Below are positions 43,014 through 52,215 of a stretch of DNA of 64,000 nucleotides, piece by piece. Each line of letters opens with the position of its first letter. Position 1 is the first letter of the stretch. The position numbers were made by a program, and so were the translations under genes. This DNA comes from Butyrivibrio sp. NC2007. Its GTDB lineage: Bacteria > Bacillota > Clostridia > Lachnospirales > Lachnospiraceae. Below the pieces are notes generated by a model. It did not search any database, was not told the DNA's origin, and saw nothing but the letters and a program-made list of their open reading frames with translations. Where the stretch lies: contig NZ_ATWY01000004.1 in NCBI RefSeq assembly GCF_000421405.1, positions 62,001 to 126,000 on the forward strand, in the 5' to 3' direction.

Positions 43014-43135
43014 GATCACTATACCTCTTGAATTCAATTATTTTGAACATTTATATTATTTGTTTCAATTTTACAGATATATGTTTCAGCGTTATTATAC
43101 ATTCAAAATAGAGCGAACACAAGGAGGTACCACAA

Positions 43136-43654
43136 ATGAACGAATTATGTATGATCATCAAGGATACGGTAGAGCCCAATTTTCTTAACATCCGCACAGC
43201 AATAAGAGCTTATAACAGGGATGCTCTCTGCGTAGGCGCACCTTGCTGGAGATGGGCTTACCACGCACTCCATTCTGCGGACAAATGGTTTATCAACCCA
43301 TTCGATTATGAAGAGCCTTCATTTCATGTAGAAGGATTGGACAATCCGGATGTTCAATGCGACGTTGTCCTTTCAGACGAAGAGCTTCTTGCCTATCTTG
43401 ATTCTATTGAAAAGAAAACGCTGGAGTACCTGGACACTCTCACAGACGAGATGCTTTACGAAAAGCCAAAGGATTGTCAATATACCCGAATGGAACTGGT
43501 TCTCAGGCAGTACAGACACATCTCATTCCACACCGGAATGTTAAACGGACAGACAGCCCTGGCAACCGGACAGTTTCCCATGTGGGTTTCAGAAACCGGG
43601 CAGTTCCTGGATGATGGAATACTCTTTGGAAGATACAGGAAGTACAGAGTATGA
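43136..43654 (+). CDS. DinB-like four-helix protein
   Basis: 172 residues. Spaced His residues in YHALHSADKW and RHISFHTGML fit the metal site of DinB/DUF664 proteins, which include thiol-dependent S-transferases and detoxification enzymes. The strong RBS AAGGAGG is 10 bp before the ATG. It is divergent from lysR, which may control it. Exact reaction unknown. Confidence 0.75.
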   Translation: MNELCMIIKDTVEPNFLNIRTAIRAYNRDALCVGAPCWRWAYHALHSADKWFINPFDYEEPSFHVEGLDNPDVQCDVVLSDEELLAYLDSIEKKTLEYLDTLTDEMLYEKPKDCQYTRMELVLRQYRHISFHTGMLNGQTALATGQFPMWVSETGQFLDDGILFGRYRKYRV

Positions 43655-43677
43655 ATGGAAAAAGACCTCTCGTCCGC

Positions 43678-44202
43678 CTATAGACGAGAGGCCTTCTCTA
43701 TAATCTGTTCGTAATCCGAATCTATGACTTCAATATGTTCACCTGTCTTTGCAAATCCTTCTATATATCTTTTGTTATCTGCTTTTATCCAATCGGCCGT
43801 GCAATATGACTCATCCAATCTGGATTCTATGTCGGAAGCATGACCCTTGATCTTATCGAAATTCGCATCAATGTAGCTGTCTGTCAGCGCAAGACAAATA
43901 AATCTGATATCCTGCAGATAATCTTCGCTGAAATCCCTGCGCCAGTCAAAGGGAATATAGCAGCCTTCAACGATCAGATTCTGCCTGTTCTCTATAGCAG
44001 TCTTTATCATTTCCCGTACTATCGGCCAAATATAGGACGTCATCTCCTCATCATCTTCCGGAGTAAGTTGAGTATTTCCGCTTCTTATAAGGCCCATCTT
44101 CAAATGATCGATAGACAGGTACGGATATTTATATTTTTCAAGCATCCTCTGAGCAAGTAGTGTCTTTCCTGTATGGGATGCTCCCGTTATGAGTATTACC
44201 AC
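43678..44202 (-). CDS. P-loop kinase-like protein
   Basis: 174 residues. Walker A GASHTGKT (7-14) begins right after the first strand, followed by AQRMLEK and a YLSIDHLKMGLIR segment that resembles the lid of small-molecule kinases (AAA_33 / adenylate-kinase-like). Substrate unknown. It is 13 bp downstream of the GNAT gene; both may belong to one small-molecule modification unit, such as antibiotic inactivation, but that is inference. Confidence 0.8.
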   Translation of the reverse strand: MVILITGASHTGKTLLAQRMLEKYKYPYLSIDHLKMGLIRSGNTQLTPEDDEEMTSYIWPIVREMIKTAIENRQNLIVEGCYIPFDWRRDFSEDYLQDIRFICLALTDSYIDANFDKIKGHASDIESRLDESYCTADWIKADNKRYIEGFAKTGEHIEVIDSDYEQIIEKASRL

Positions 44203-44215
44203 GTAACGTTTCTCC

Positions 44216-44974
44216 TTACTTGTGAATTACTGTATTTATCCTGCATGGCTTAAAACCAACGCTGAGCGCAGTTTTCTGCGAACCTGCATTTGTTTCAGCA
44301 TGTGCCCACACGGGTCTCCTGCCTTGCTGTATGATTTCTTCACACATCCTGTACGCAAGGTATGATGCCAGTCCATGGTGCCTATGTGCTTCAGCAGTCT
44401 CAACTCCGATATCCACTTCTTCAGGACTGACAGCGCTGGAAAATGCCACTGCAGCAAAGCTGCCATCCGCCTTATTTCTGGCGATGCATCCGAATCCATT
44501 TCTAAGAAATGTATCGCTGTCTTTCCAGGAAAAAAAGGGTGTGATTCTTCCACGGATGTCACCTATATTGTCTGCTGTAATGCGCTCAACAATATAATTA
44601 TCATCAAGTATCGGTCGGTGCTCAGGAATCCCGCCATGTGTATATTCAATTCTCTTATCAATTCGAAGGTCGTTGTTGCCTGAATAGTAATTCGAAGCAT
44701 GCTCAGAGTCTGTTATCAATACAAATCTTCGTTCCGTATCAGGTACAAAAAACTTTTGATATACTTCTTCAAGAACATCCTCACTCACATTCCCCGAGAT
44801 ATATGCAAAGCCGCAATAATGCCAGAACAATGTGCATCCTTTATCATCTGTGTATATATCTCCATCCTGAGTCCCGGTCACAATTGACATTGGATAAACA
44901 CGGTTCGCAATACACTCATTAGCAAATTCAAGGTATCCTTTATATTCATTTCTGCCTATTTTTCTCAAAATCAT
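44216..44974 (-). CDS. GNAT-family N-acetyltransferase (two-domain type)
   Basis: 252 residues. The C-terminal half carries the GNAT core: FAAVAFSSAVSPEEVDIGVETAEAHRHHGLASYLAYRM fits strand beta4 and the acetyl-CoA loop (RHHGLA for RxxGxA). The N-terminal half is a variable domain with aromatic residues, as in the GNAT_acetyltran group with an N-terminal substrate domain. Substrate unknown. Precedes the P-loop kinase gene by 13 bp. Confidence 0.82.
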   Translation of the reverse strand: MILRKIGRNEYKGYLEFANECIANRVYPMSIVTGTQDGDIYTDDKGCTLFWHYCGFAYISGNVSEDVLEEVYQKFFVPDTERRFVLITDSEHASNYYSGNNDLRIDKRIEYTHGGIPEHRPILDDNYIVERITADNIGDIRGRITPFFSWKDSDTFLRNGFGCIARNKADGSFAAVAFSSAVSPEEVDIGVETAEAHRHHGLASYLAYRMCEEIIQQGRRPVWAHAETNAGSQKTALSVGFKPCRINTVIHK

Positions 44975-45186
44975 GTATGTTTCCCTTAAATCACAATCTC
45001 ATAATACAGATAATTCTTTTCAATCCTTCATACTCTTTAATCCTGTAAGATGTTATACATTGTCCCTCGCGGAAAATCCGTGAACTTCCTAAATTCGAGC
45101 ATGCGTATCTAAATATCCTTTCTAAAAGCTATGATTCGATTAGCTTCCTCAACTTTCGCTCTCTTGATCATATTTCTCGTATTTTC
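44975..45186. other. Gene-free stretch before the repeat array
   Basis: This 212-bp AT-rich stretch and the array after it form a 547-bp gap between the GNAT gene and rlmD. I see no promoter, terminator or credible gene here; a 58-codon hydrophobic reading frame starting near 45131 lacks a ribosome site. Confidence 0.5.
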
Positions 45187-45491
45187 CCTGTTGTATTTTC
45201 CTTATCAACTATTTCCAACAGGCATGTATTTCAATTACCACCTGTTGGAATTTGAATATACGTATTTTCAACAGGCTGTTACCCTGCCTTCTTCCTGTTG
45301 GTTTTGACAAAAACTACATCTCCAACAGGGAGATTCAGCAAAAATCATCTGTTGGAATTGATAAAAACAGCGTTCTCAACAGGGAGGTACAGCTAAAATC
45401 ATCTGTTGGAATTGATAAAAACAACATTCTCAACAGGAAAGCCCCACTACGGGCACCTGTTGAAACCAATAAAAGTTGCCAAACCAACCGG
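45187..45491. repeat. 54-bp tandem array of CCAACAGG/CCTGTTGG dyads
   Basis: CAACAGG occurs at 45216, 45269, 45323, 45377 and 45431, with CAACCGG at 45485: steps of 53, then 54 four times. Between them CCTGTTG(G) or CTGTTGG recurs at 45187, 45241, 45294, 45349, 45403 and 45456. Each CAACAGG can pair with the following CTGTTGG over about 18 nt or with the preceding one over about 20 nt, so two hairpin registers exist. Units at 45323 and 45377 match at 49 of 54 positions; the others keep mainly the arms. It abuts the 3' end of rlmD. Confidence 0.85.
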
Positions 45492-45521
45492 GGCTCGCCA
45501 GAACAGCAGCGTTCTCTAAGC

Positions 45522-46976
45522 TCAACCTTCCTTATCAGTCGTTTTCGTCAAGAGCACCACAGTTTCTACATGTACGCTCCAACTGAACATATCGCAGGGG
45601 CGCACCTTCTTTATCTCATAGCCTCCGTCGCACAGTATTCGAAGGTCTCTGGCGAGAGTTGCAGAGTCGCAGCTTACATAGACGATGCGATCGGGCTGCA
45701 TTTTGAGCATGGTTTCAAGGCAGGCGCTGTCGCACCCTTTACGGGGCGGATCTACAACTATAACATCCGGATGAAGCGCAGCATCTGACACAGAATCGCC
45801 CTCTGCGCCAAGCCTCTTCTTCTCATAAAACTCAGGCAGAACCTCCTCAGCCTTACCACAGTAGAAGTCCGCATTTTCAAGTCCATTCCTGTCAGCATTT
45901 CTCTTGGCATCTTCCACGGCATCCGGAATAACCTCGACTCCGTAGACATGGCCTGCTGCCTTTGCCATGGATAAAGAGATTGTTCCTATTCCGCAGTAAA
46001 GGTCCCAGACAGTCTCTTTTCCCGTAAGGCGCGCATACTCAATGGCCTGTCCATAGAGCTTCTGGGTCTGAACAGGGTTAACCTGATAGAACGACAAAGG
46101 CGAAATCTCAAATTCAAGCCCGCACAAAGTATCGGAGATGGTATCTGCTCCCCAGATCGTACGGATCTTAAGTCCCATAATCACATTAGTCTTCTCAGTA
46201 TTTATGGAGACAGAGATGCTGGTCATTCCGTCAATTTCAGACAGCCTATCCGTAAGCTCCTTCTGTCCCGGAATGTACTCTGGGCCTTTTCCGGAGAAAT
46301 TGATCACAAGGCACACCATGATCTGACCACTGGTAAAGCCTTTCCTTATCAGCACATGCCTTAAAAGCCCCTTGCCACTGACTTCATCGTAGGCAGAGAC
46401 CTTATATTTTTCCATGTGGGCCAGGATAATATCTAGGATCTCCTGATTCTCCTTTACCCCGATAAGACAATCCTCAACCGGTATGATGCTGTGGGTTCTT
46501 CCTGCATAGTATCCGGCAATGGGCTTTCCATCCTTGCCGGTACCGATCGGGTACTGGGCTTTGTTCCTGTATCTCCAGGGCTCGTCCATTCCGATGATGG
46601 GCTCCATTACACTGTCAACAAAAGCCTCATCGAAGCCGCCTAGACGCACAATGTTATTCCTTACCTTGTTCTGCTTGAACTCAAGCTGCCTCTCATAAGT
46701 CATGTTCTGAATCTGGCAACCACCGCACTGACGGGCGATGGGGCACTTGGCCTCCTGCCTGAACGAAGAAGCCTCCAGCACTTTTTCAAGATGCGCATAA
46801 GCATAATTCTTCTTGGCCTTCATGACCTTGGCACTGACCTTATCGCCAATTACCGCATCTTTAATAAAGAGGGTATAGCCATCTATTTTGCCTATGCCCT
46901 CTCCGTCGTTTCCGATATCGACGATGTCCACCGTCAGAACATCGTCCTTCTTATAAAGAAAATTTTCTTTTCCCAT
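45522..46976 (-). CDS. rlmD: 23S rRNA (uracil-C5) methyltransferase RlmD/RumA family
   Basis: 484 residues. An N-terminal TRAM domain (about 10-70), then an iron-sulphur Cys cluster with Cys78, Cys84 and Cys87 in CPIARQCGGC. The SAM-binding methyltransferase domain has DLYCGIGTISL, DPPRKGCD and the catalytic Cys in YVSCDSATLARD. It probably makes m5U in 23S rRNA; a tRNA m5U54 function cannot be excluded in Firmicutes. It lies 61 bp behind trmL. Confidence 0.93.
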   Translation of the reverse strand: MGKENFLYKKDDVLTVDIVDIGNDGEGIGKIDGYTLFIKDAVIGDKVSAKVMKAKKNYAYAHLEKVLEASSFRQEAKCPIARQCGGCQIQNMTYERQLEFKQNKVRNNIVRLGGFDEAFVDSVMEPIIGMDEPWRYRNKAQYPIGTGKDGKPIAGYYAGRTHSIIPVEDCLIGVKENQEILDIILAHMEKYKVSAYDEVSGKGLLRHVLIRKGFTSGQIMVCLVINFSGKGPEYIPGQKELTDRLSEIDGMTSISVSINTEKTNVIMGLKIRTIWGADTISDTLCGLEFEISPLSFYQVNPVQTQKLYGQAIEYARLTGKETVWDLYCGIGTISLSMAKAAGHVYGVEVIPDAVEDAKRNADRNGLENADFYCGKAEEVLPEFYEKKRLGAEGDSVSDAALHPDVIVVDPPRKGCDSACLETMLKMQPDRIVYVSCDSATLARDLRILCDGGYEIKKVRPCDMFSWSVHVETVVLLTKTTDKEG

Positions 46977-46993
46977 TTATAACCTCTCACAAG

Positions 46994-47031
46994 GAAGTTC
47001 TGACTAAACTCAAAAGAACTTCGTTAAGTCA
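46994..47031. other. Two interleaved, mutually exclusive hairpins between trmL and rlmD
   Basis: GAAGTTCT (46994-47001) pairs with AGAACTTC (47015-47022). TGACTAAAC (47001-47009) pairs with GTTAAGTCA (47023-47031) with one mismatch. The arms interleave, so the RNA can form one or the other, or a pseudoknot. Function unknown. Confidence 0.4.
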
Positions 47032-47037
47032 TCGCTT

Positions 47038-47532
47038 TTAGCTACGCCAATGCAATCTGTGAAGCTCGCCCTGCCTCTCAAGCCCGGCAAAGTCATTCTG
47101 CCTTAAGGCTTCGTAGAGCACAATCGCCACAGAATTGGACAGGTTCAGTGATCTTATATCCTCGCCCATCGGTATCCTGATGCAGGTCTCTTCGTTGTCC
47201 ACCAGAATCTCCTCCGGGATTCCAGCGCTCTCTTTTCCAAACATGATAAAGTCGTCCATGCCAAAAGACACTTCGGCGTAGGTGCGCTTTGCTTTGGTGG
47301 TGGCGTACCATATCTTAGCCCCGGGGTGCTTTGCCAAAAAGTCCTGATAGTCCATGTATCTTGTGACGTCGAGCTTTTCCCAGTAATCCATCCCGGCTCT
47401 CTTTAGCTCTTTTTCTCCGAGGCGAAAGCCCAGGGGTTCTATTAGGTGAAGACTGGTGTTCGTTGCAACGCAGGTTCTTCCGATATTGCCGGTGTTCTGC
47501 GGAATCTCCGGCTGGTGCAGTACTATGTGCAT
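47038..47532 (-). CDS. trmL: tRNA (cytidine/uridine-34-2'-O)-methyltransferase TrmL
   Basis: 164-residue SPOUT methyltransferase (YibK/CspR). The knot motifs are visible: NTGNIGRTCVAT near the start, FGKESAGIPEEIL and IPMGEDIRSLNLSNSVAIVLYEA at the C-terminus. It methylates the wobble base of tRNA-Leu isoacceptors. The gene follows the histidine kinase by 3 bp and precedes rlmD, another RNA methylase. Confidence 0.93.
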   Translation of the reverse strand: MHIVLHQPEIPQNTGNIGRTCVATNTSLHLIEPLGFRLGEKELKRAGMDYWEKLDVTRYMDYQDFLAKHPGAKIWYATTKAKRTYAEVSFGMDDFIMFGKESAGIPEEILVDNEETCIRIPMGEDIRSLNLSNSVAIVLYEALRQNDFAGLERQGELHRLHWRS

Positions 47533-47535
47533 TTA

Positions 47536-48972
47536 TTACTCCTCGTCATCAGCATCCATCGCTGCAGATTTAGGGAGCGAGAAGATGAACTCAGTTCCAA
47601 CGCCCTGAGTACTGATAACATTGATATTTTCGTCGTGGGCCTTTATGATCTCTTTTACAATTGCAAGGCCAAGGCCGGTGCCTTTCTTGTCCTTACCTCT
47701 TGAGGCGTCGGACTTGTAGAATCTGTCAAATACGAGCTTTAAGTCTTCCTTGGGGATTCCGATACCGCTGTCCTTGACGGATACGAAGACCTTGCTGTGC
47801 TTCTCGGTGGTCTCGATCTTAACCGAAGAGTCGTGGTGGCTGAATTTGATGGCGTTGTCCACAAGGTTGTAAAGCACCTGTTGGATCTTGTCAACGTCAG
47901 CATTTACCAGCATTTTGTCATCTGTCAGCACAAGCTCGATGGCGATATTCTTGTCCATACAGGTTCCGCCAAAAGACTCTGCGACCTTCCTGATGACACT
48001 GTTGATGTCAAAGTCGACCTTCTTAAGCAGCATTCCCTTGGTGCTCATATTGTTGAGTGTAAGGAGCTCGTTGGTGAGCTTGGTAAGTCTGTCGGTCTCG
48101 TTTATTACTATCCCAAGGTACTTCTCATGCATCTCGGGAGGAATGGTTCCATCCTGCATTGCCACAAGATAACCTCTTATAGATGTAAGAGGAGATCTGA
48201 AATCGTGGGAAACATTGGCAACCAGTTTCTTCTGATCATCCTCGGAGCGGGCAATCTCACCTGCCATGTAAGACAAAGAAGCAGCAAGGTATCCCATCTC
48301 ATCCTCAGACTCCACCGAAAACTCATAGCCCATATTTCCGGCTGCATACTGCTCTGTAGCCCTGGTTATCTTTCGAAGCGGAACATATACCAGCTCCGTG
48401 AAGAAGATAAGGATTATCAATGACAGCAGGAAAAGAACTATCAGCATCAGGTAAGAGATGTTGAGGAAAGTGTTGGCTTTTTTCTCCAGCGTAGCTATCG
48501 GTGTATGGATAACAACATAGGCCTGAACCTTATAATTGGCGGTTATCGGTGCAAATACACTTAGCATTTCCTGGTTAAAAGAGCTCCAGAAGTTCCCGGT
48601 AGTGTAATAGCTTGATCCCGTGATCGTCGGATCAAAGCCGGTTATCACGATCTCTTTTCCCGGCTCAAGCATCCTTGAGGAGTCAAGAACCAGTCGGCCT
48701 GAAGGATTGACGATCCATATTGGGGAGTTATCCATGTACTTGGACAGCGAGGAGAGCTCTCCGTGCACTGTCTCAAGGGACGTCTCCGAATTGTAAAGAT
48801 CTGCTGCATAGGTGTTGGCTATCTGTGTGGCAACCTGGTACATGTTATCCGCCTTGTCTCGCCTTAAGCGGTCAAGTGTCATACTGTACACAAAGGTCGC
48901 AACCACAATAAAACCAAATATGCCGAACAAAAGATATGCCAGCAGAAATTTGATGTAAAGGGTCCGTTTCAT
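47536..48972 (-). CDS. Sensor histidine kinase
   Basis: 478 residues: TM1 about 9-30, an extracellular domain of about 140 residues, TM2 about 173-195, a HAMP domain, a HisKA domain with phospho-acceptor His256 in NVSHDFRSPLTS, and a HATPase domain (DNAIKFS N-box, DSGIGIPKEDL, GTGLGLAIVK). The domain order resembles PhoR/ResE kinases. It starts directly after its response regulator (stop and start are adjacent). Signal unknown. Confidence 0.93.
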   Translation of the reverse strand: MKRTLYIKFLLAYLLFGIFGFIVVATFVYSMTLDRLRRDKADNMYQVATQIANTYAADLYNSETSLETVHGELSSLSKYMDNSPIWIVNPSGRLVLDSSRMLEPGKEIVITGFDPTITGSSYYTTGNFWSSFNQEMLSVFAPITANYKVQAYVVIHTPIATLEKKANTFLNISYLMLIVLFLLSLIILIFFTELVYVPLRKITRATEQYAAGNMGYEFSVESEDEMGYLAASLSYMAGEIARSEDDQKKLVANVSHDFRSPLTSIRGYLVAMQDGTIPPEMHEKYLGIVINETDRLTKLTNELLTLNNMSTKGMLLKKVDFDINSVIRKVAESFGGTCMDKNIAIELVLTDDKMLVNADVDKIQQVLYNLVDNAIKFSHHDSSVKIETTEKHSKVFVSVKDSGIGIPKEDLKLVFDRFYKSDASRGKDKKGTGLGLAIVKEIIKAHDENINVISTQGVGTEFIFSLPKSAAMDADDEE

Positions 48973-49674
48973 TTACTGTTGTACCTCAAATTTATAACCG
49001 ATTCCCCAGATGGTAGCCAGTCTCCACTTGTCGTGGTCGTTTAGCTTCTCACGAAGTCTCTTGATATGAACATCTACTGTTCTGGTATCTCCGATGTACT
49101 CATAGCCCCAGATCTGGTCAAGGAGCTGCTCTCTGGTAAATACATGGTTTGGAGACGCAGCAAGGAAGTACAAAAGCTCCAGCTCCTTGGGTGGCATGTC
49201 AACTTTCTCGCCCATGTAGGTTACCGAGTAGTTGGTCATATTGATCTCAAGGTCAGGATATCTTACAACCTTGTCATCCGACTCCTGAACCTCCTGAACC
49301 TGAGGTTTGTATCTTCTAAGGACAGCTTTGACTCTTGCCACAAGCTCTTTTGAATCAAAGGGCTTCTCCATGTAGTCATCAGCCCCCATCTCAAGGCCAA
49401 GGACCTTATCAAATACTTCTCCCTTGGCGGAGAGCATGATCACCGGCACCTGGCTCTTGGTCCTTAGCTCTCTGCAGACCTGATATCCGTCGATGCCTGG
49501 AAGCATCAGATCAAGAAGCACCAGGTTTGGCTTAAAGGTGTCAAAGGTGTTGATGGCTGTCTCGCCGTCGTTGCAGATCTTGGTCTCAAAGCACTCTTTT
49601 ACCAGATACAGAGAGATGAGCTCTGCAATGTTGTTGTCATCATCTACGATTAAAATTTTCTGTTTGCTAACCAT
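48973..49674 (-). CDS. OmpR-family response regulator
   Basis: 233 residues. The receiver domain has DDD (11-13), phospho-acceptor Asp55 in LLDLMLPG and a Lys in EKPFDSKEL; a winged-helix Trans_reg_C domain follows (FTREQLLDQIWGYEYIGDTRTVDVHIKRLREK). It pairs with the downstream kinase. It lies 14 bp after mutS2, so may share its transcript. Confidence 0.94.
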   Translation of the reverse strand: MVSKQKILIVDDDNNIAELISLYLVKECFETKICNDGETAINTFDTFKPNLVLLDLMLPGIDGYQVCRELRTKSQVPVIMLSAKGEVFDKVLGLEMGADDYMEKPFDSKELVARVKAVLRRYKPQVQEVQESDDKVVRYPDLEINMTNYSVTYMGEKVDMPPKELELLYFLAASPNHVFTREQLLDQIWGYEYIGDTRTVDVHIKRLREKLNDHDKWRLATIWGIGYKFEVQQ

Positions 49675-49688
49675 TTACTATTCCCCTC

Positions 49689-52082
49689 TTACTTTATAAA
49701 AGTAACAATTGTAACCCCGGCATCTCCCTCGCCGAACTCGCCCAGCTTAAAGGATTTGACATAGGGTACCCCCTTAAGATATTGATGCACAGCCTGCCTT
49801 AAGGCTCCTGTGCCTTTTCCGTGAACGACTCTTACGTTATTAAGGTGCGACATGTAAGCATCGTCCAGGTATTTATCCAAAGCAGCGACTGCGTCATCGC
49901 TGTTTTTTCCTATAAGATTGATCTCCGTCCTGATGGTCGAAGCCTTGGAGAGGTCCATCTTGCCGCCTCCCGAAGTGTTCCTGCCGTAGAACTTCTTCAT
50001 GGCAGCCTTGGGATCCTCATCTCCAATGAGCACCAGGTCTCTGATGTTGGCCTTGGTCTTCATGATTCCGCACTGGATAAAGAGATTTCCATCCTTGTCG
50101 GGCTTGGATGAGATGGTTCCTTTAAGTCCCATGGACACGATCTTTACGCTCTCGCCAAGCTTGAGCTGAGATTCCTTGAGAATCTGGTGATCTGCCGGCA
50201 GCTCTTTCTTCTTAGTGATCGCCTTGTTCTTGTCGGATATCTTCTCATTGAGCTTCGTCCTTGTTCTCTCAAGGTCCTGCATGGAAGCGTTCGGACCGGC
50301 TTTTCTGTAGACCTTGATGGTCTCGTCGGCGACGTCTTTGGCTTCCTGAAGGATCTGCCTTGCCTGTTCATGAGCTTCACGCAGGATATCTTCCTTCTGT
50401 CTGTCCAGCTTGTCCGTCTTCTGCTCGAGCTGTTTTCTGAGCTCCTCTGCTTCTTTCTTGTACTGCTCTATCTCAAGGCGCTCGTTCTCGATGGTCTTAC
50501 GGCTCATCTCGAGATCTGCGATAAGATCCTCAAAGCGCTTGTCCTCTGTGCTTATCTGCTCGCTGGCCGCCTCGATGATCCTGTCAGGAAGTCCTAGCTT
50601 GGAAGAAATAGCAAAGGCATTACTCTTACCGGGAAGTCCTATCAGCAGCCTGTATGTGGGCTTTAAGGACTCAACGTCAAACTCGCAGCTTGCGTTCTGT
50701 ACACCCTTTGTGTTGAGGGCATAGACCTTGAGCTCTGAGTAGTGAGTCGTTGCCAGGGTCCTGATCTTCCTCTTGTGAAGGTCATTGAGGATTGAGATTG
50801 CAAGAGCCGCACCCTCTGTAGGGTCAGTTCCCGCACCCAGCTCATCGAAAAGGCACAGGCTGTTCTCATTGGCATTCTCCAAGATAGCAACCGTGTTTGT
50901 CATGTGTGATGAGAAGGTTGAAAGAGACTGCTCAATACTCTGCTCATCACCGATGTCCGCGTAAACCTCTTCAAACACCGACAGTTCCGACCTGTCCGCT
51001 GCAGGTATCGCAAGCCCCGCCTGTCCCATCAGGGTCAAAAGACCTACCGTCTTTAATGTAACTGTTTTACCGCCGGTATTTGGTCCCGTTATTATCAGCA
51101 TGTCAAAATCACGGCCGGCATATACGTCGATGGGAACCACCTTGTCTTTTGCAATAAGAGGATGTCTTCCCTTCTTGATATCAAAAATGTGCTGCTCGTT
51201 AAATACAGGTGTAATGGCATTTATCTCCAGGGCATAGGAGGCCTTGGCAAAGATAAAGTCAAGATCAGTCATGATCTCGCAGTTGTACCTGATGGCATCA
51301 ACATGTTCAGCCACTGAAAGGCTGAGCTCCATGAGGATCTTCTCAATCTCTGCGCTCTCCTGAAGTGCCATCTCGCGGATCTTGTTGTTGAGCTCAACAA
51401 CTGCTGCCGGCTCAATAAAGAGTGTTGACCCCGAGGACGACTGGTCATGAACAAGACCGTTTACCTGGGATTTGTACTCAGCTTTTACCGGTATACAGTA
51501 TCTGTCACCTCTGACTGTAACCACCGCATCCTGAAGGTAGGTGCGCAGTGAACCATTTATCATTCTGTTCAGCTGCTCGTGAATGCGGTCATTGGCCAGC
51601 ATCATTCCGCGCCTTATGTGCCTTAGTGCAGGACTTGCATCAGAGCTCATCTCATCTTCAGACACGATACATCTTCTGATCTCTGCCGACACAAATGTAA
51701 GGGGCTCGAGCATCTGGAAGGACTCAGTAAGTGAGTCTCCCTCTTCATCATCTCTTGGCGGTCTTCCGTAGCTCTTTACCCTGTTTACGTTATCAAGGAA
51801 TGAAGCAAGCCTAAGGAGCGATGCCATATCAAGGGATGATCCGATCTTCAGCGCTTTTAAGATCCCGCCAAACTCCTTGTTATCGCCAAAGTTTACGGAT
51901 CCTTTTTTGAAGATCCTTGCGATGGCGTCATTAGTCTTTTGCAGGTTCTTTCTGATCTCTTTGATATCAGAAGACGGCTCAAGCTCAAGACAGAGCTTTC
52001 TGCCGGGGTCAGATGTTGCGTGTTCTGCCAGTTTTTCAATTATCTTGTCGTACTCAAGTACGTGTAATGCTTTTTTGTTCAT
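49689..52082 (-). CDS. mutS2: MutS2 family ATPase/endonuclease
   Basis: 797 residues from the ATG at 52082, where the conserved MutS2 N-terminus (ALHVLEYDKIIEKLAEHATSD) begins. An upstream in-frame extension of 45 codons would overlap the divergent htrA-like promoter and is rejected. Walker A GPNTGGKT, Walker B LFDELGAGTDPTEG, a Lys/Glu-rich coiled coil (about 520-620) and a C-terminal Smr domain (VRVVHGKGTGALR) are present. In Bacillus it acts on collided ribosomes and in recombination control rather than mismatch repair. Confidence 0.95.
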   Translation of the reverse strand: MNKKALHVLEYDKIIEKLAEHATSDPGRKLCLELEPSSDIKEIRKNLQKTNDAIARIFKKGSVNFGDNKEFGGILKALKIGSSLDMASLLRLASFLDNVNRVKSYGRPPRDDEEGDSLTESFQMLEPLTFVSAEIRRCIVSEDEMSSDASPALRHIRRGMMLANDRIHEQLNRMINGSLRTYLQDAVVTVRGDRYCIPVKAEYKSQVNGLVHDQSSSGSTLFIEPAAVVELNNKIREMALQESAEIEKILMELSLSVAEHVDAIRYNCEIMTDLDFIFAKASYALEINAITPVFNEQHIFDIKKGRHPLIAKDKVVPIDVYAGRDFDMLIITGPNTGGKTVTLKTVGLLTLMGQAGLAIPAADRSELSVFEEVYADIGDEQSIEQSLSTFSSHMTNTVAILENANENSLCLFDELGAGTDPTEGAALAISILNDLHKRKIRTLATTHYSELKVYALNTKGVQNASCEFDVESLKPTYRLLIGLPGKSNAFAISSKLGLPDRIIEAASEQISTEDKRFEDLIADLEMSRKTIENERLEIEQYKKEAEELRKQLEQKTDKLDRQKEDILREAHEQARQILQEAKDVADETIKVYRKAGPNASMQDLERTRTKLNEKISDKNKAITKKKELPADHQILKESQLKLGESVKIVSMGLKGTISSKPDKDGNLFIQCGIMKTKANIRDLVLIGDEDPKAAMKKFYGRNTSGGGKMDLSKASTIRTEINLIGKNSDDAVAALDKYLDDAYMSHLNNVRVVHGKGTGALRQAVHQYLKGVPYVKSFKLGEFGEGDAGVTIVTFIK

Positions 52083-52169
52083 TTCTAAAACCTTGTTTTT
52101 CTGCCTGTTTACATAATTGTCCAAATTACAGTTTACCATTTTAAGCGCTCCGTGACTAGAGAGCCAATC

Positions 52170-52180
52170 TATAATATAAT
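52170..52180 (+). promoter_or_regulatory. Candidate -10 region of the htrA-like gene
   Basis: Overlapping TATAAT words (52170-52175 and 52175-52180) lie about 40 bp before the htrA-like start; no good -35 is seen at 16-18 bp upstream. RBS GGAAGG precedes the ATG at 52216. Confidence 0.4.
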
Positions 52181-52215
52181 GTATGTAATATTTTGAGCTT
52201 GGAAGGTAAAAAGAC

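Noticed and set aside
45131-45307. 58-codon hydrophobic reading frame MIRLASSTFALL..
   Set aside because: No Shine-Dalgarno, no promoter, and its second half lies in the repeat array.
45187-45491. CRISPR array
   Set aside because: Only 7-8-bp words recur; the intervals between them are related to one another rather than unique, units vary, and no cas gene lies in the window.
45252-45788. 178-codon plus-strand reading frame with 18-residue repeats
   Set aside because: It starts with TTG without a ribosome site, runs into the 3' end of rlmD on the other strand, and differences between the two closest units are all amino-acid changing. Best read as a by-product of the 54-bp array.
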